Assembly (NCBI GenBank): GCA_001824635.1
Contig: MHYB01000068.1
Location: 263-22,016 of the forward strand
DNA: 21,754 nucleotides
From: Planctomycetes bacterium GWF2_50_10
GTDB lineage: Bacteria > Planctomycetota > Phycisphaerae > Sedimentisphaerales > GWF2-50-10
Direction of reading: 5' to 3'
The position numbers and the translations under genes were made by a program. Below are positions 1 through 6,780 of the stretch, piece after piece (position 1 is the first letter of the stretch; every line of letters begins with the position of its first letter). The notes under the pieces were generated by a model. It was given only the letters and a program-made list of their open reading frames with translations. It ran no database searches and had not been told where the DNA came from.

Positions 1-1
1 G

Positions 2-445
2 GCTGGACGGGCGATGGGGCCTAGGTATTTTACGTTTACGGGCAATGTGATACAGTTTCAGTCGCTGGTGATACGGTTCGAGGATAAGTTCGTCAAGTAT
101 GGTGACGCGATGCGGGGCAAGAGTGCGTATGTGTTTTTGAAGGCTTTTTCGCTCAAGGGCAAGGAGACGGAGGAGTTTGAGATAAATAAGGTTAACGAGG
201 TGCCAAGCGGGTATGAGACTGGCCAAGCGGCGGGTAATGAATTTGAAAAGAAGCTTTGGCGGGAGTTCTGGAATTACGCGATGGGAGAAGGCTCCAGCGA
301 GGCGGGCATCAAAAATGCGCAGATCGAGGCGCCAGGGACGAGGTTTGTGCCTGGCGTGTTTTATACCATAAAAATCGAGCACGATGGTGGAATCAGGATT
401 GATTCAAAGAAAATACCGGATATTTTTAAAGGTGAAAAGTTATAA
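2..445 (+). CDS. 3' end of an unrecognised protein (partial)
   Basis: The reading frame is open to the left edge of the window, so this is probably the C-terminal part of a longer gene. An internal ATG at 14 could also be the start. About 143 residues are visible and no family is recognised. The segment is soluble and mixed alpha/beta in character, with no membrane span. Its end (WREFWNYAMGEG, then PGTRFVPGVFYTIKIEHDGG) looks like a folded beta-rich domain. The stop TAA is followed after 11 bases by rpiB, and the rpiB ribosome-binding site AAAGGA overlaps the stop, so the two are very likely co-transcribed. No function is proposed. Confidence 0.65.
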   Translation, partial: AGRAMGPRYFTFTGNVIQFQSLVIRFEDKFVKYGDAMRGKSAYVFLKAFSLKGKETEEFEINKVNEVPSGYETGQAAGNEFEKKLWREFWNYAMGEGSSEAGIKNAQIEAPGTRFVPGVFYTIKIEHDGGIRIDSKKIPDIFKGEKL

Positions 446-456
446 AGGATCGATGA

Positions 457-885
457 ATGAAGATTGCGATTGGGAGTGATCATGCGGGGTTTGGATATAA
501 GGAAGTTATTCGGGAGTACCTTGTTAAGGCGGGGCATGAGGTGAAGGATTTTGGGACGTACTCCGCGGCTTCGTGCGATTATCCGGATTTTATTTTTCCG
601 GTGGCACGGGCGGTGGCGGCGGGCCAATACGAGCGCGGTATCGTGCTGGGCGGAAGCGGTAACGGTGAGGCGATAACGGCTAACCGTGTAAAAGGCGTGC
701 GGTGGGGGCTTTGCTGGGATCTGCGGTCGGCGAGGCTTTGCAGGGAGCATAATAACGCGAATGTGCTTTCGCTGGGACAGAGGATGATGTCCATTGAAGA
801 GGGGCTGGAGATTGTGGATCTTTGGCTGGTTACGAAGTTTGAGGGCGGGAGGCATCAGATGCGCATCGATAAAATCGATGCTTAA
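457..885 (+). CDS. rpiB: Ribose-5-phosphate isomerase B (RpiB/LacA family)
   Basis: It interconverts ribulose-5-phosphate and ribose-5-phosphate in the non-oxidative pentose phosphate pathway, in the cytoplasm. The 142 residues match the usual family length. The N-terminus MKIAIGSDHAGF carries the substrate-binding D8-H9, Y42 follows in CDYPDF, H98-N99 in CREHNN, and the anion-binding loop is GGSGNGEAITANR (65-77). E. coli RpiB has a catalytic Cys in this loop (CGTGIG). Here that position is Gly, and E71 follows in GNGE, as in the mycobacterial subclass where a Glu is the base. The start ATG has AAAGGA upstream, overlapping the preceding stop. It is probably in one transcript with the upstream partial gene. 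Some family members act on allose-phosphate or galactose-phosphate, so substrate is fairly but not fully certain. Confidence 0.93.
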   Translation: MKIAIGSDHAGFGYKEVIREYLVKAGHEVKDFGTYSAASCDYPDFIFPVARAVAAGQYERGIVLGGSGNGEAITANRVKGVRWGLCWDLRSARLCREHNNANVLSLGQRMMSIEEGLEIVDLWLVTKFEGGRHQMRIDKIDA

Positions 886-917
886 GGTAAAAGTGAAAGG
901 GCAAAAGGCAAAGGTAT

Positions 918-975
918 GGAATCGCTGCGCGACGCTAATTATGCTGGATACCCGCCTGCGCGGGTATGACAAGTC
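918..975 (+). repeat. Interspersed palindromic repeat, copy 1
   Basis: A 58-base unit beginning GGAATCGCTGCGCGA and ending GCGGGTATGACAAGTC. Its core palindrome is ATACCCGC-ctgc-GCGGGTAT. Near-identical units in the same orientation lie at 1016-1073 and 4871-4928. It sits 33 bases after rpiB, and the hairpin could protect or end that transcript. Short open frames crossing it (peptides like SYPRRRVSS) are artefacts of the repeat. Confidence 0.85.
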
Positions 976-989
976 ACTTTGATTTACAG

Positions 990-1013
990 GTTCTGAGTTC
1001 TAAGTTTTGAGTT
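990..1013. repeat. Heptad tract, word GTTCTGA
   Basis: Three consecutive 7-base words, GTTCTGA, GTTCTAA and GTTTTGA, followed by GTT, lie between palindromic repeat copies 1 and 2. It belongs to the family of period-7 tracts found throughout this window. Confidence 0.7.
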
Positions 1014-1015
1014 GT

Positions 1016-1073
1016 GGAATCGCTGCGCGAGGTTTTTATGCTGGATTCGGCGCCTGCGCGGGAATGACAAGTC
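1016..1073 (+). repeat. Interspersed palindromic repeat, copy 2
   Basis: Same unit as 918-975 (GGAATCGCTGCGCGA through GCGGGAATGACAAGTC). The left arm of the palindrome is degraded: GGATTCGGCGCC where GGATTCCCGC would be expected. It is only 40 bases from copy 1, so this is a local tandem arrangement. Confidence 0.8.
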
Positions 1074-1156
1074 GTGTTGGTTCACAGGGTGAAGCATTGA
1101 AGTGCGGAAGTGGAAAGTGCTGTTGCGGGTTGCGTGTTTGAAGAAAGAGATTCGTT

Positions 1157-1255
1157 CACCACGGAACACACGGAACGCACGGGAAAAAGTTAGTGCAAAT
1201 AGTGCAAAAGTGCGAAAGCGGGTAAATAGTAAATAATCAATAATCAATAGTAAAT
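1157..1255. repeat. Short-period degenerate repeats before the terminase gene
   Basis: Three back-to-back tracts fill the gap before 1260. The first has 9-base words around CACACGGAA (1157-1185), the second AGTGCAAA-type words (1191-1216), and the third words around TAATCAA (1223-1255). The last is the reverse complement of the TTGATTA tract at 5459-5490. The rest of the gap 1074-1156 has no recognisable gene or RNA. Confidence 0.6.
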
Positions 1256-1259
1256 TGGT

Positions 1260-2708
1260 ATGGGGGGGAGCATGGATATTCGAGAGAGGGTTTTGCGCGC
1301 GCGGGGGGCGAGGCCTCGGGATGCGGGGGAATTGGCGGGGTGGTGCAGTGCGTTTTTGGGGATGGATGTGCCGGGAGCGGTGTGCGAGGGGCATGATGGG
1401 CCTATGGATTATTTGGCGCACAGTTTTTTTTCGGATTACGGGGGCGGGCGCGGGGACTGCGTGGTGTGGGCGAATCGAGGGGGAGGCAAGACGCAGCTTG
1501 CGGCGGCGGCGACATTTCTGGATTCAATATTCAAACGAGGTTGTGAGACAAGAATACTTGGCGGGTCGCTGGAGCAGTCGCGGCGGATGTATGAATATAT
1601 GATGGGGTTTTTGGATGGGGGCGGCTGCGGATTGGGATTTGGGGCTAAGGCGGGGCGGAGGCGGTGCGAATTCGGGAACGGGTCGAATGTGGAGGTCTTA
1701 ACGCAATCGGCGAGGAATGTTCGAGGGAGGCATGTGCAGAAATTGCGGTGCGATGAGGTGGAGTTGTTCGATGCTGATGTGCTGGCGGCGGCGGGTTTTG
1801 TGCCGCAGAGCAGGGGAGGGGTTTCGGGGGCGATGGAAATATTTTCGACGATGCATGAGCCTTACGGGTTGATGAGGGAAGTGGTGGAGAAGGCGGGGGC
1901 GAGCGGGGTGCGGGTGTTTAAGTGGTGTTTGTGGGAGGTTATTGAGAAATGCGAGGGGAGGAATTGCAGCAGGTGTGCGCTGTGGTGTGACTGCGGGGGT
2001 AAGGCGAAACGCGGGGGCGGGTATTATAGGATTGATGACGCGATAGCGGCGATGGGCAGGAGCAGCAGGGCGGGGTGGGAGAGCGAGATGCTGTGTTTGC
2101 GGCCTAGTTTGGATAACGCGGTGTTTGGGAATTTTGATGAGGCGGTGCATGTGCGCGAGGTGGGGTATGATGCGGGGCTGCCTTTGTATCGGGCGATAGA
2201 TTTTGGGTTTGTGAATCCGTTTGTGTGTTTGTGGGTGCAGGTGGACGGGGATGGGGTTGTGCGGGTGATCGGGGAGTATGCGAGATCGAAGGCGACGGCG
2301 GCGGTGAATGGTGAAGAAGTGAAGCGGCTTGGGCCTTGCGGTGAGGGGCAGGTTGCGGGGACGTTTTGCGATCCGGCGGGGGCGGGGGTTAATGATGTTT
2401 CGGGGACGAGCGCGGTGAAGGAGCTGCGGGCGATGGGGATAGTATGCAAGTGGCGGGCGTCGGCGATAACGGAAGGTGTGGAGATGATACGGCGGGCGCT
2501 GCGGGATGGGCGCGGGGTGAGCAAGCTTGTGATATCGCCTAAGTGTGCGCGGCTTATTGAGGCGATGAGGTGTTATCATTATCCGAGCGGGCGGCATAGT
2601 GAGGTGCCGTTGAAGGATGGGGTTTATGATCATGCGATCGATGCGCTGCGGTACTTTTTTGTGAACTGGAATGGAGGCGGTGGGAAGGTTAGGGCGGTGA
2701 GGTATTAA
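1260..2708 (+). CDS. Phage-type terminase large subunit (DNA-packaging ATPase/nuclease)
   Basis: This family powers DNA packaging into phage heads: an N-terminal ATPase and a C-terminal RNase H-like nuclease. Visible motifs are Walker A NRGGGKT (72-78), Walker B LRCDE (162-166), a likely coupling motif FSTMHEP (195-201), a cysteine cluster C231, C236, C239, C243, C245 between the domains (probable metal site), and nuclease acids D314 (AIDFGF), D371 (FCDPAG) and D457/D461 (YDHAIDA). At 482 residues it is full length. The start is uncertain: ATG 1260 or the in-frame ATG 1272, which has GGGGGAG unusually close upstream. No portal, capsid, protease or integrase lies nearby. Repeat clusters flank it on both sides. 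The sense strand is extremely G-rich, as in neighbouring chromosomal genes. A phage or gene-transfer-agent remnant is the simplest reading. Confidence 0.85.
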   Translation: MGGSMDIRERVLRARGARPRDAGELAGWCSAFLGMDVPGAVCEGHDGPMDYLAHSFFSDYGGGRGDCVVWANRGGGKTQLAAAATFLDSIFKRGCETRILGGSLEQSRRMYEYMMGFLDGGGCGLGFGAKAGRRRCEFGNGSNVEVLTQSARNVRGRHVQKLRCDEVELFDADVLAAAGFVPQSRGGVSGAMEIFSTMHEPYGLMREVVEKAGASGVRVFKWCLWEVIEKCEGRNCSRCALWCDCGGKAKRGGGYYRIDDAIAAMGRSSRAGWESEMLCLRPSLDNAVFGNFDEAVHVREVGYDAGLPLYRAIDFGFVNPFVCLWVQVDGDGVVRVIGEYARSKATAAVNGEEVKRLGPCGEGQVAGTFCDPAGAGVNDVSGTSAVKELRAMGIVCKWRASAITEGVEMIRRALRDGRGVSKLVISPKCARLIEAMRCYHYPSGRHSEVPLKDGVYDHAIDALRYFFVNWNGGGGKVRAVRY

Positions 2709-2711
2709 ATT

Positions 2712-2841
2712 GTTACGAGTTACGCGTTGCGAGTTGCGGGTTTTAAAAAAGTGCGTAAGTGCGGAAGGGCCTAAGTGCGTAAGTGCTTGAAGAGAGGAAG
2801 TGAACGTCCAACATTCAACGTCGAACGTTCAACGTCCAATT
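2712..2841. repeat. Compound heptad/octad repeat tract after the terminase gene
   Basis: Three different words follow one another. GTTACGA, GTTACGC, GTTGCGA, GTTGCGG (2712-2739) is period 7. AAGTGCGT-type words (2750-2788) are period 8. AACGTCC, AACATTC, AACGTCG, AACGTTC, AACGTCC (2803-2837) is period 7. Each is near-perfect in phase. No gene is present in 2709-2861. Confidence 0.8.
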
Positions 2842-2861
2842 TGAAGAGTTGCGAGAAGAGT

Positions 2862-3386
2862 TTATGAGGTTTGGGTTAGGTGGGTTAGGAATTCGGCGGG
2901 GCTGGCTGGGGTTAGGAGGATGGAGTAGCCGAGGGTTGTGGGGATGAGGAGGGCGCGGCGCGAATCGGTGGCGAAGACTAGGTATTTGTGTTTGTGGTTT
3001 CGTGAGGAGTACCAGCCCTGGGAGTAGCCGGGGAGGCCGATGCCGTTGGTACGCCAGAAGGGTTTTAAATCTTTTTCGGTTTGGAAGTCAATGAGGCGGG
3101 CTTGATTGGTGAGGAGGTTTTGGCGGGGGATGGTTTTGCCGTAGAGGGCGCGAATTATAAGGTGGGAATCGGTGAGGGTGAATTTCATGCGATTGCCGGT
3201 GTAGAGGATGTATGTAAATAGAGAGGCAACCAAAAGTATAATGGTGAAAACGACAGCCGCGGAGTAATGGTAATGGTTCGCGGATTTTATTGCCGTCAAA
3301 GGAATTAAAATCACAATAAGCAGCGCTGCGATGAAGGCGTATGCGGGCCAACGGATGGGAGCGATTTTGAATTGGTGTTCCTGCAT
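2862..3386 (-). CDS. Membrane-anchored bacterial PH-like domain protein
   Basis: 174 residues with two predicted membrane helices (about 14-33 and 42-62), then a C-terminal beta-rich domain (66-172). That domain resembles the bacterial PH-like domains found in small membrane proteins: GIGLPGYSQGW, a hydrophobic strand YLVFATDSRRALLIPT, then the SPAEFL ending. Function is unknown; such proteins are usually envelope components. The ATG is preceded by AAAGGAT at good spacing. It lies 23 bases downstream of the secreted protein encoded at 3410-4771 on the same strand, so the two form a probable operon. Domain identity is recognised by pattern only. Confidence 0.75.
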   Translation of the reverse strand: MQEHQFKIAPIRWPAYAFIAALLIVILIPLTAIKSANHYHYSAAVVFTIILLVASLFTYILYTGNRMKFTLTDSHLIIRALYGKTIPRQNLLTNQARLIDFQTEKDLKPFWRTNGIGLPGYSQGWYSSRNHKHKYLVFATDSRRALLIPTTLGYSILLTPASPAEFLTHLTQTS

Positions 3387-3409
3387 TTTTAATCCTTTAG
3401 TGGTTCTCC

Positions 3410-4771
3410 TTAATTTGCATCACTGTAAACTAAACGCGGAGTATAATATATCCAATCGAGTTTTAGGCCGTCAGAGGCAGGCACAAAAATAAATCGCCAG
3501 GTTTCGTTCTGGTCTGCGTGTTTGGCCCAGAGGATGAAAGAGCCGCCGGTTTCGGTAACTGAATCTAATGTGAGGCCTAGTATATCAAGCCTGCTGAAAA
3601 ACCAGAGTGATAAAGATGGTTTAGTCATGCGTTCGACGAAGCTGTCGTACCCACTACGTTGAAACTCAGCCTGTTTAAAATCATCTGTGAATTGGGACCA
3701 AGCAGCTTGATAGTCTTCATTGCTGATGGCATATTTAATTTTTTCAAAGGCAGCGTAAATAAGTTTTTGCTGTTCCTTGCCGACACGTTTGGAATGTGCG
3801 TACTTATCAAGTTGTTGTAATGAACTTGCCATGTATGTTTTTTTGCAGTACGGTTTGGCATTGTTTGGAAGTTCGTTGGAATCATATAAAGAAAGTCTTA
3901 TATAGGTTTGAGAAGTGATTGGGCCCTGGATTTTAAATGCATAGCGCAGTGTTTTGGCCTGGCCAGGTGAGAAATCACAGCCGAACGATGTTCCCCATCC
4001 CATGCCGCAGGACGTGTAATCGGGTGATCGAGTGTATATGCCAATACCGAAATGCTGCGGCGAGGAGGTATGGTTTTTCAGGGTAACCGATACAATGTTC
4101 TTTCCATGCTGGAGCGGTTGGAAGCTGATATCTAATAATTCGAAAGTTTTTGAAGAATCATTTACGTCATATGGTAAATTCACATCGGATGACGGAGCGA
4201 GAGTACCACAAGGGCTTGTCGGTTGCGCTATAAATGTTGGAGGATACTTGGCGGCAGTGTTGTTGGTAGCAGGTTGTTGGGGGTCGGCAGAATTTTCATC
4301 AATTCTGCTTAATGACACGTTCATTGCGCTAAGTATCATGGTTTCTTTGTTGCCGGTTTTTGTTCCGCTTGTGGCGAGGCCGCCATCAACTTTTCCATTT
4401 TCAATTCTTAGACTTATATAGACCGAGTCTCGTTGTATGTTTTCGCTTTTGATTATCTTGCCTTGCAAGTCACTTTCGATTCGATAAGGATTTTCGTGTT
4501 GAAATATCTTTGTATAAATCCAGCTTTTTTTAATCAGTGTGCCGTTGACTAATGTTGCGTCGCCGACTGTGCCAGTTACTGTTCCATCGGAGTTTATTTT
4601 GATCTCGATAGGCAGATTTTTTTGCTTTGTCCAGTTGACGATGATTGTGGCGTTGCCTTTCCAGTGGCCGATGTACTCGGTGGGGATGCTGCTGTGGGCA
4701 GGTATTGTGAAAGTTGTCAGGGAAAAAATGATGACAAGGGCGAGTACGGTTGGTGAGCTAGAGAATCGCAT
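3410..4771 (-). CDS. Secreted protein of unknown function
   Basis: 453 residues. It begins with a clear signal peptide (residues 1 to about 27: RFSSSP, a hydrophobic run, then PAHSS as a likely signal peptidase I site). The N-terminal half (about 30-155) is beta-rich with a GHWKGNATI opening and a DGTVTGTVGDATLVNGTL stretch, as in lipocalin-like or barrel-like extracellular domains. A Ser/Thr/Pro linker (about 160-200) follows, then another beta domain with a few cysteines. The C-terminal 125 residues (from SKRVGKEQQ) carry a helix-rich segment like the NTF2/SnoaL fold (ISNEDYQAAWSQFTDDFKQAEF). I do not recognise the family. The start is supported by AAAGGAG five bases before the ATG. It is transcribed ahead of the PH-like membrane protein gene. 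Confidence 0.75.
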   Translation of the reverse strand: MRFSSSPTVLALVIIFSLTTFTIPAHSSIPTEYIGHWKGNATIIVNWTKQKNLPIEIKINSDGTVTGTVGDATLVNGTLIKKSWIYTKIFQHENPYRIESDLQGKIIKSENIQRDSVYISLRIENGKVDGGLATSGTKTGNKETMILSAMNVSLSRIDENSADPQQPATNNTAAKYPPTFIAQPTSPCGTLAPSSDVNLPYDVNDSSKTFELLDISFQPLQHGKNIVSVTLKNHTSSPQHFGIGIYTRSPDYTSCGMGWGTSFGCDFSPGQAKTLRYAFKIQGPITSQTYIRLSLYDSNELPNNAKPYCKKTYMASSLQQLDKYAHSKRVGKEQQKLIYAAFEKIKYAISNEDYQAAWSQFTDDFKQAEFQRSGYDSFVERMTKPSLSLWFFSRLDILGLTLDSVTETGGSFILWAKHADQNETWRFIFVPASDGLKLDWIYYTPRLVYSDAN

Positions 4772-4870
4772 AACTACTCCTTTAAAAGAAGATTTATATA
4801 GCCAATGTTATATAGATGCGCTAAAAGGGGATTTGTTACAACAATTTTTTGGAAAGAAGACAGGAGAAGA

Positions 4871-4928
4871 GGAGTCGCTGCGCGATGCAATTATTGCTGG
4901 ATACCCGCCTGCGCGGGTATGACAAGTC
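4871..4928 (+). repeat. Interspersed palindromic repeat, copy 3
   Basis: Same unit as 918-975: GGAGTCGCTGCGCGA start, palindrome ATACCCGC-ctgc-GCGGGTAT, and ATGACAAGTC end. It lies upstream of the minus-strand secreted-protein gene, in the gap before RNase P RNA. Confidence 0.85.
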
Positions 4929-4954
4929 GGTGGGGAGTTTGTGGGTTAGACTTA

Positions 4955-5016
4955 CACGGCCTAGCTTTGCTAGATCGTGCCACGGAAAACTAAGAACACG
5001 GCCTAGACCGTGCCAC
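4955..5016. repeat. Tandem imperfect hairpins, CACGGCCTAG type
   Basis: Two related inverted units: CACGGCCTAGC-ttt-GCTAGATCGTG (4955-4978) and CACGGcctagaCCGTG (about 4997-5012), both followed by CCAC. A short TAATCAA-like tract follows at 5030-5056. Apart from this and repeat copy 3, nothing else is seen in 4772-5059. Confidence 0.55.
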
Positions 5017-5059
5017 TGCTGCAATTGGAAATAATCAATAATAAATAGAAAATTAAAAG

Positions 5060-5423
5060 AGTGGGTCTGTAAGCCGAGTTTTGTATCCTTTGACGGATGG
5101 CAATCATTTATCTGGTCCCGGGCTTGCGTCCGGGTTCAAGCGACCTACCCGCTGGGATATGGCCGGGCCGGCTAACCAGCATGCTTGGTCTTGCAGGCGG
5201 CGGGGTTTGCCCTGCCGGCGGTGTCACCATCGCCGCGGTGCGCTCTTACCGCACCATTTCACCATTGCCTCGCCTGAGGCCCAAAGGCTACCCAGGCGGC
5301 GGGCTGTGTATTTTCTGTGGCACTTTCCCTCGGGTCGCCCCGGGTGGCCGTTAGCCACCGCCGTGCCCTGTCCTGCTCGGACTTTCCTCCGGCGAAATTG
5401 CCGGCGATTGCCCGACCCACTCT
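5060..5423 (-). ncRNA. rnpB: RNase P RNA (bacterial type A)
   Basis: This is the catalytic RNA that trims tRNA 5' leaders. Read on the minus strand, it begins GAGTGGGTCGGGCAATCGC and ends GGCTTACAGACCCACTC, so the two ends pair as the P1/P2 region. Near the 5' end lies the universal GAGGAAAGTCCG (complement of 5378-5389). Further on come ACAGAAAATAC and GGTAAGAGCGCACC, and near the 3' end the AACTCGGCTTACAG signature. The length of about 364 bases is normal for type A. The protein subunit gene is not in the window. The frames on the plus strand here (5081-5476) are not genes. Confidence 0.95.
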
Positions 5424-5429
5424 ATCGTT

Positions 5430-5435
5430 ATTATA
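5430..5435 (-). promoter_or_regulatory. -10 box of rnpB
   Basis: Minus-strand TATAAT lies 6-7 bases before the mature 5' end of RNase P RNA, consistent with initiation at or next to that end. The -35 region (about 5453-5458, TCGCTT) is weak. Confidence 0.65.
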
Positions 5436-5458
5436 CGCACAGAAAGGGGGGAAAGCGA

Positions 5459-5490
5459 TTGATTATTGATGATTGATTAATGATTATTGC
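5459..5490. repeat. Heptad tract, word TTGATTA
   Basis: TTGATTA, TTGATGA, TTGATTA and ATGATTA run in phase between the rnpB promoter and the hpf promoter. The word is the reverse complement of the TAATCAA tract at 1223-1255. Confidence 0.7.
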
Positions 5491-5529
5491 CAAGGGGGAA
5501 AAATGCAAACTTTTTTGGGGTGGCGAGGC

Positions 5530-5535
5530 TATAAT
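5530..5535 (+). promoter_or_regulatory. -10 box of the HPF/cold-shock gene
   Basis: TATAAT 46 bases before the ATG at 5582. There is no convincing -35. It is about 95 bases from the rnpB -10 on the opposite strand, so the two transcripts diverge. Confidence 0.5.
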
Positions 5536-5581
5536 CTAATAGGGATTACAAGTAAATAGTCAACATTGAAAGGCGATTACC

Positions 5582-6184
5582 ATGAATGTACCTTTGGAAT
5601 TGGTCTTTCGGGGAGTGGAGAGGACCGAGGGGGTGGAGAATCTTATCAATGAACGTGTTAGGAAACTTCACAGGATTTGCAAATACATCAACAGTGTGCG
5701 AGTGGCAGTGGAGAAACCACAGACGCACCAGGAGATCGGTAATCCGTTCAGGATACGAGTCGAGATGAGGGTTCCGCCGGGGCATGATCTGGTAGTGCGG
5801 CGGGAATCTTCGGAAGGTGATATGCATGACCCGCTGGGAATGATGATCCGGCTGGCGTTTGACGCAGGCGAAAGGCAACTAAGGAAGCTTGTGGGCAAAC
5901 AACGATATGATACAAAGAATCATATTGATCCGTGGTCGGTCGGGACGGTTGTGAAACTGTTCGGCAAGGAGGATTATGGGTTCATCAAGGCTATGGCGGG
6001 CGACAGAGACATATATTTTCATAAGCACAGTGTTTTGAATGGTGCGTTCGAGAAGCTTGTTGTAGGAACGGTTGTGAGGTTCTTTGAAGAGAGCGGAGAT
6101 GAAGGGCCGCAGGCTTCGACGGTTCATATTCTGGAAAAGGCGCCGATGGCGCAAATAGAAATTTCGGCTAGAAGTGCAGGGTGA
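5582..6184 (+). CDS. Ribosome hibernation-promoting factor fused to a cold-shock domain
   Basis: 200 residues in two parts. Residues 1-105 match the HPF/RaiA (sigma-54 modulation) fold: MNVPLELVFRGVERTEGVE, the basic helix LINERVRKLHRICKYI, and the strand VRVAVEKP. This fold binds the 30S decoding region. Residues 118-184 form a cold-shock/OB domain: WSVGTVVKLFGKEDYGFIKA (RNP1-like DYGFI), DIYFHKHS (RNP2-like, with Tyr/His in place of the usual VFVH) and VVGTVVRFFEE. The expected role is nucleic-acid or ribosome binding under slow growth or stress. The start has GAAAGG eight bases upstream. A strong terminator follows at 6201. Fusions of this kind occur in other bacteria but are not the classic long-form HPF. 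Confidence 0.88.
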   Translation: MNVPLELVFRGVERTEGVENLINERVRKLHRICKYINSVRVAVEKPQTHQEIGNPFRIRVEMRVPPGHDLVVRRESSEGDMHDPLGMMIRLAFDAGERQLRKLVGKQRYDTKNHIDPWSVGTVVKLFGKEDYGFIKAMAGDRDIYFHKHSVLNGAFEKLVVGTVVRFFEESGDEGPQASTVHILEKAPMAQIEISARSAG

Positions 6185-6200
6185 GTGTTTTGTACACCAA

Positions 6201-6228
6201 AGGGGCGGTTTTGTGAGCCGTCCCTTTT
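6201..6228 (+). terminator. Rho-independent terminator of the HPF/cold-shock gene
   Basis: Stem AGGGGCGG / CCGTCCCT (one G-T pair) with loop TTTTGTGAG, then TTTT. It begins 17 bases after the stop codon. Confidence 0.8.
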
Positions 6229-6232
6229 ATTA

Positions 6233-6268
6233 AAATTCCAAATAACAAGCTACAAATTACAAACAATT
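6233..6268. repeat. Heptad tract, word AAATTAC
   Basis: AAATTCC, AAATAAC, AAGCTAC, AAATTAC and AAACAATT run in phase between two terminators. Confidence 0.65.
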
Positions 6269-6293
6269 CGAAATTAGGAAAATAAAAAAAAGG

Positions 6294-6325
6294 AAAACCA
6301 CGGGCGCTGGGTCCGTGGTTTTTTT
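6294..6325. terminator. Bidirectional terminator between convergent genes
   Basis: Stem AACCACGG / CCGTGGTT with loop GCGCTGGGT, T-run on the plus strand (6319-6325) and A-run on the other side (6284-6291), so it can end transcripts from both directions. It lies between the HPF gene and the minus-strand gene ending at 6352. Confidence 0.8.
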
Positions 6326-6351
6326 GTTAGGACGATTAGATCAAGGCAGAA

Positions 6352-6780
6352 TCAACTATTTGCGTCGGCTGGCTTTTGTTTTCGCATGCCTGACTGTCGC
6401 TGCTGTTCTTTTTGAATGAGCTTATCGAGTGCGGCTGTGGTTTGAGTGGCATTTTCCTGCTGTGCAATGGCTTTGATACTCTCAAGTTCGGCGATGAGCT
6501 GGGCATGGCGCTGCCGCATAGCTGCTTTGCCGGGCGCGTTTGTATCTGCTGCTCCGTACATGCTCTGGCTCTTTTCAATGCGTTGTTCATTCTGGGCGGC
6601 CTGACGTTCTTCTTCAGCTACAATCATGGATTGGTTTGGATCGGGTACAGAGGTGTTTTGAGTGCCTTCGTGCCTTGTGATTGCGGCGGCGTCATTGGCG
6701 TCGGTGCTGGCGGAGTAATCGTTTTGTGCCCAAGCGACGGAAGAAAGAAGAATTGTGAATGCGAATGCGAGTGATTTCAT
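6352..6780 (-). CDS. Small periplasmic coiled-coil protein, unknown function
   Basis: 142 residues. It starts with a clean signal peptide (MKSLAFAFTILLSSVAWAQ, cleavage after AWA). The mature part is Ala/Gln/Glu-rich and hydrophilic, with a long helical region (about 85-132) likely to form a coiled coil. No cysteines or known domain are seen. The frame stays open to 6858, but the ATG at 6780 is preferred: it has AAAGGGGG eight bases upstream and starts directly with the signal peptide. It is convergent with the HPF gene. The 373 bases between it and the next gene are AT-rich with no identified element. Confidence 0.72.
   Translation of the reverse strand: MKSLAFAFTILLSSVAWAQNDYSASTDANDAAAITRHEGTQNTSVPDPNQSMIVAEEERQAAQNEQRIEKSQSMYGAADTNAPGKAAMRQRHAQLIAELESIKAIAQQENATQTTAALDKLIQKEQQRQSGMRKQKPADANS

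Noticed and set aside
361..1421. Minus-strand frames (361-972, 984-1421) and plus-strand 794-982
   Set aside because: They run through rpiB antisense and the palindromic and heptad repeats. Peptides such as SYPRRRVSS and FRVFRGER are repeat artefacts.
1698..2633. 311-residue open frame antisense to the terminase gene
   Set aside because: Pro/Arg/His-rich composition is a shadow of the very G-rich sense strand. The plus strand has clear terminase motifs.
1260..2708. Prophage or complete gene transfer agent
   Set aside because: Only the terminase is present. No structural, lysis or integration gene is recognisable within the window.
2712..2841. Possible CRISPR array
   Set aside because: The repeat units are only 7-8 bases with no spacers, and there are no cas genes.
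5081..5476. Plus-strand frames of 131 and 85 residues
   Set aside because: They lie antisense to RNase P RNA, and no ribosome-binding site or domain is present.
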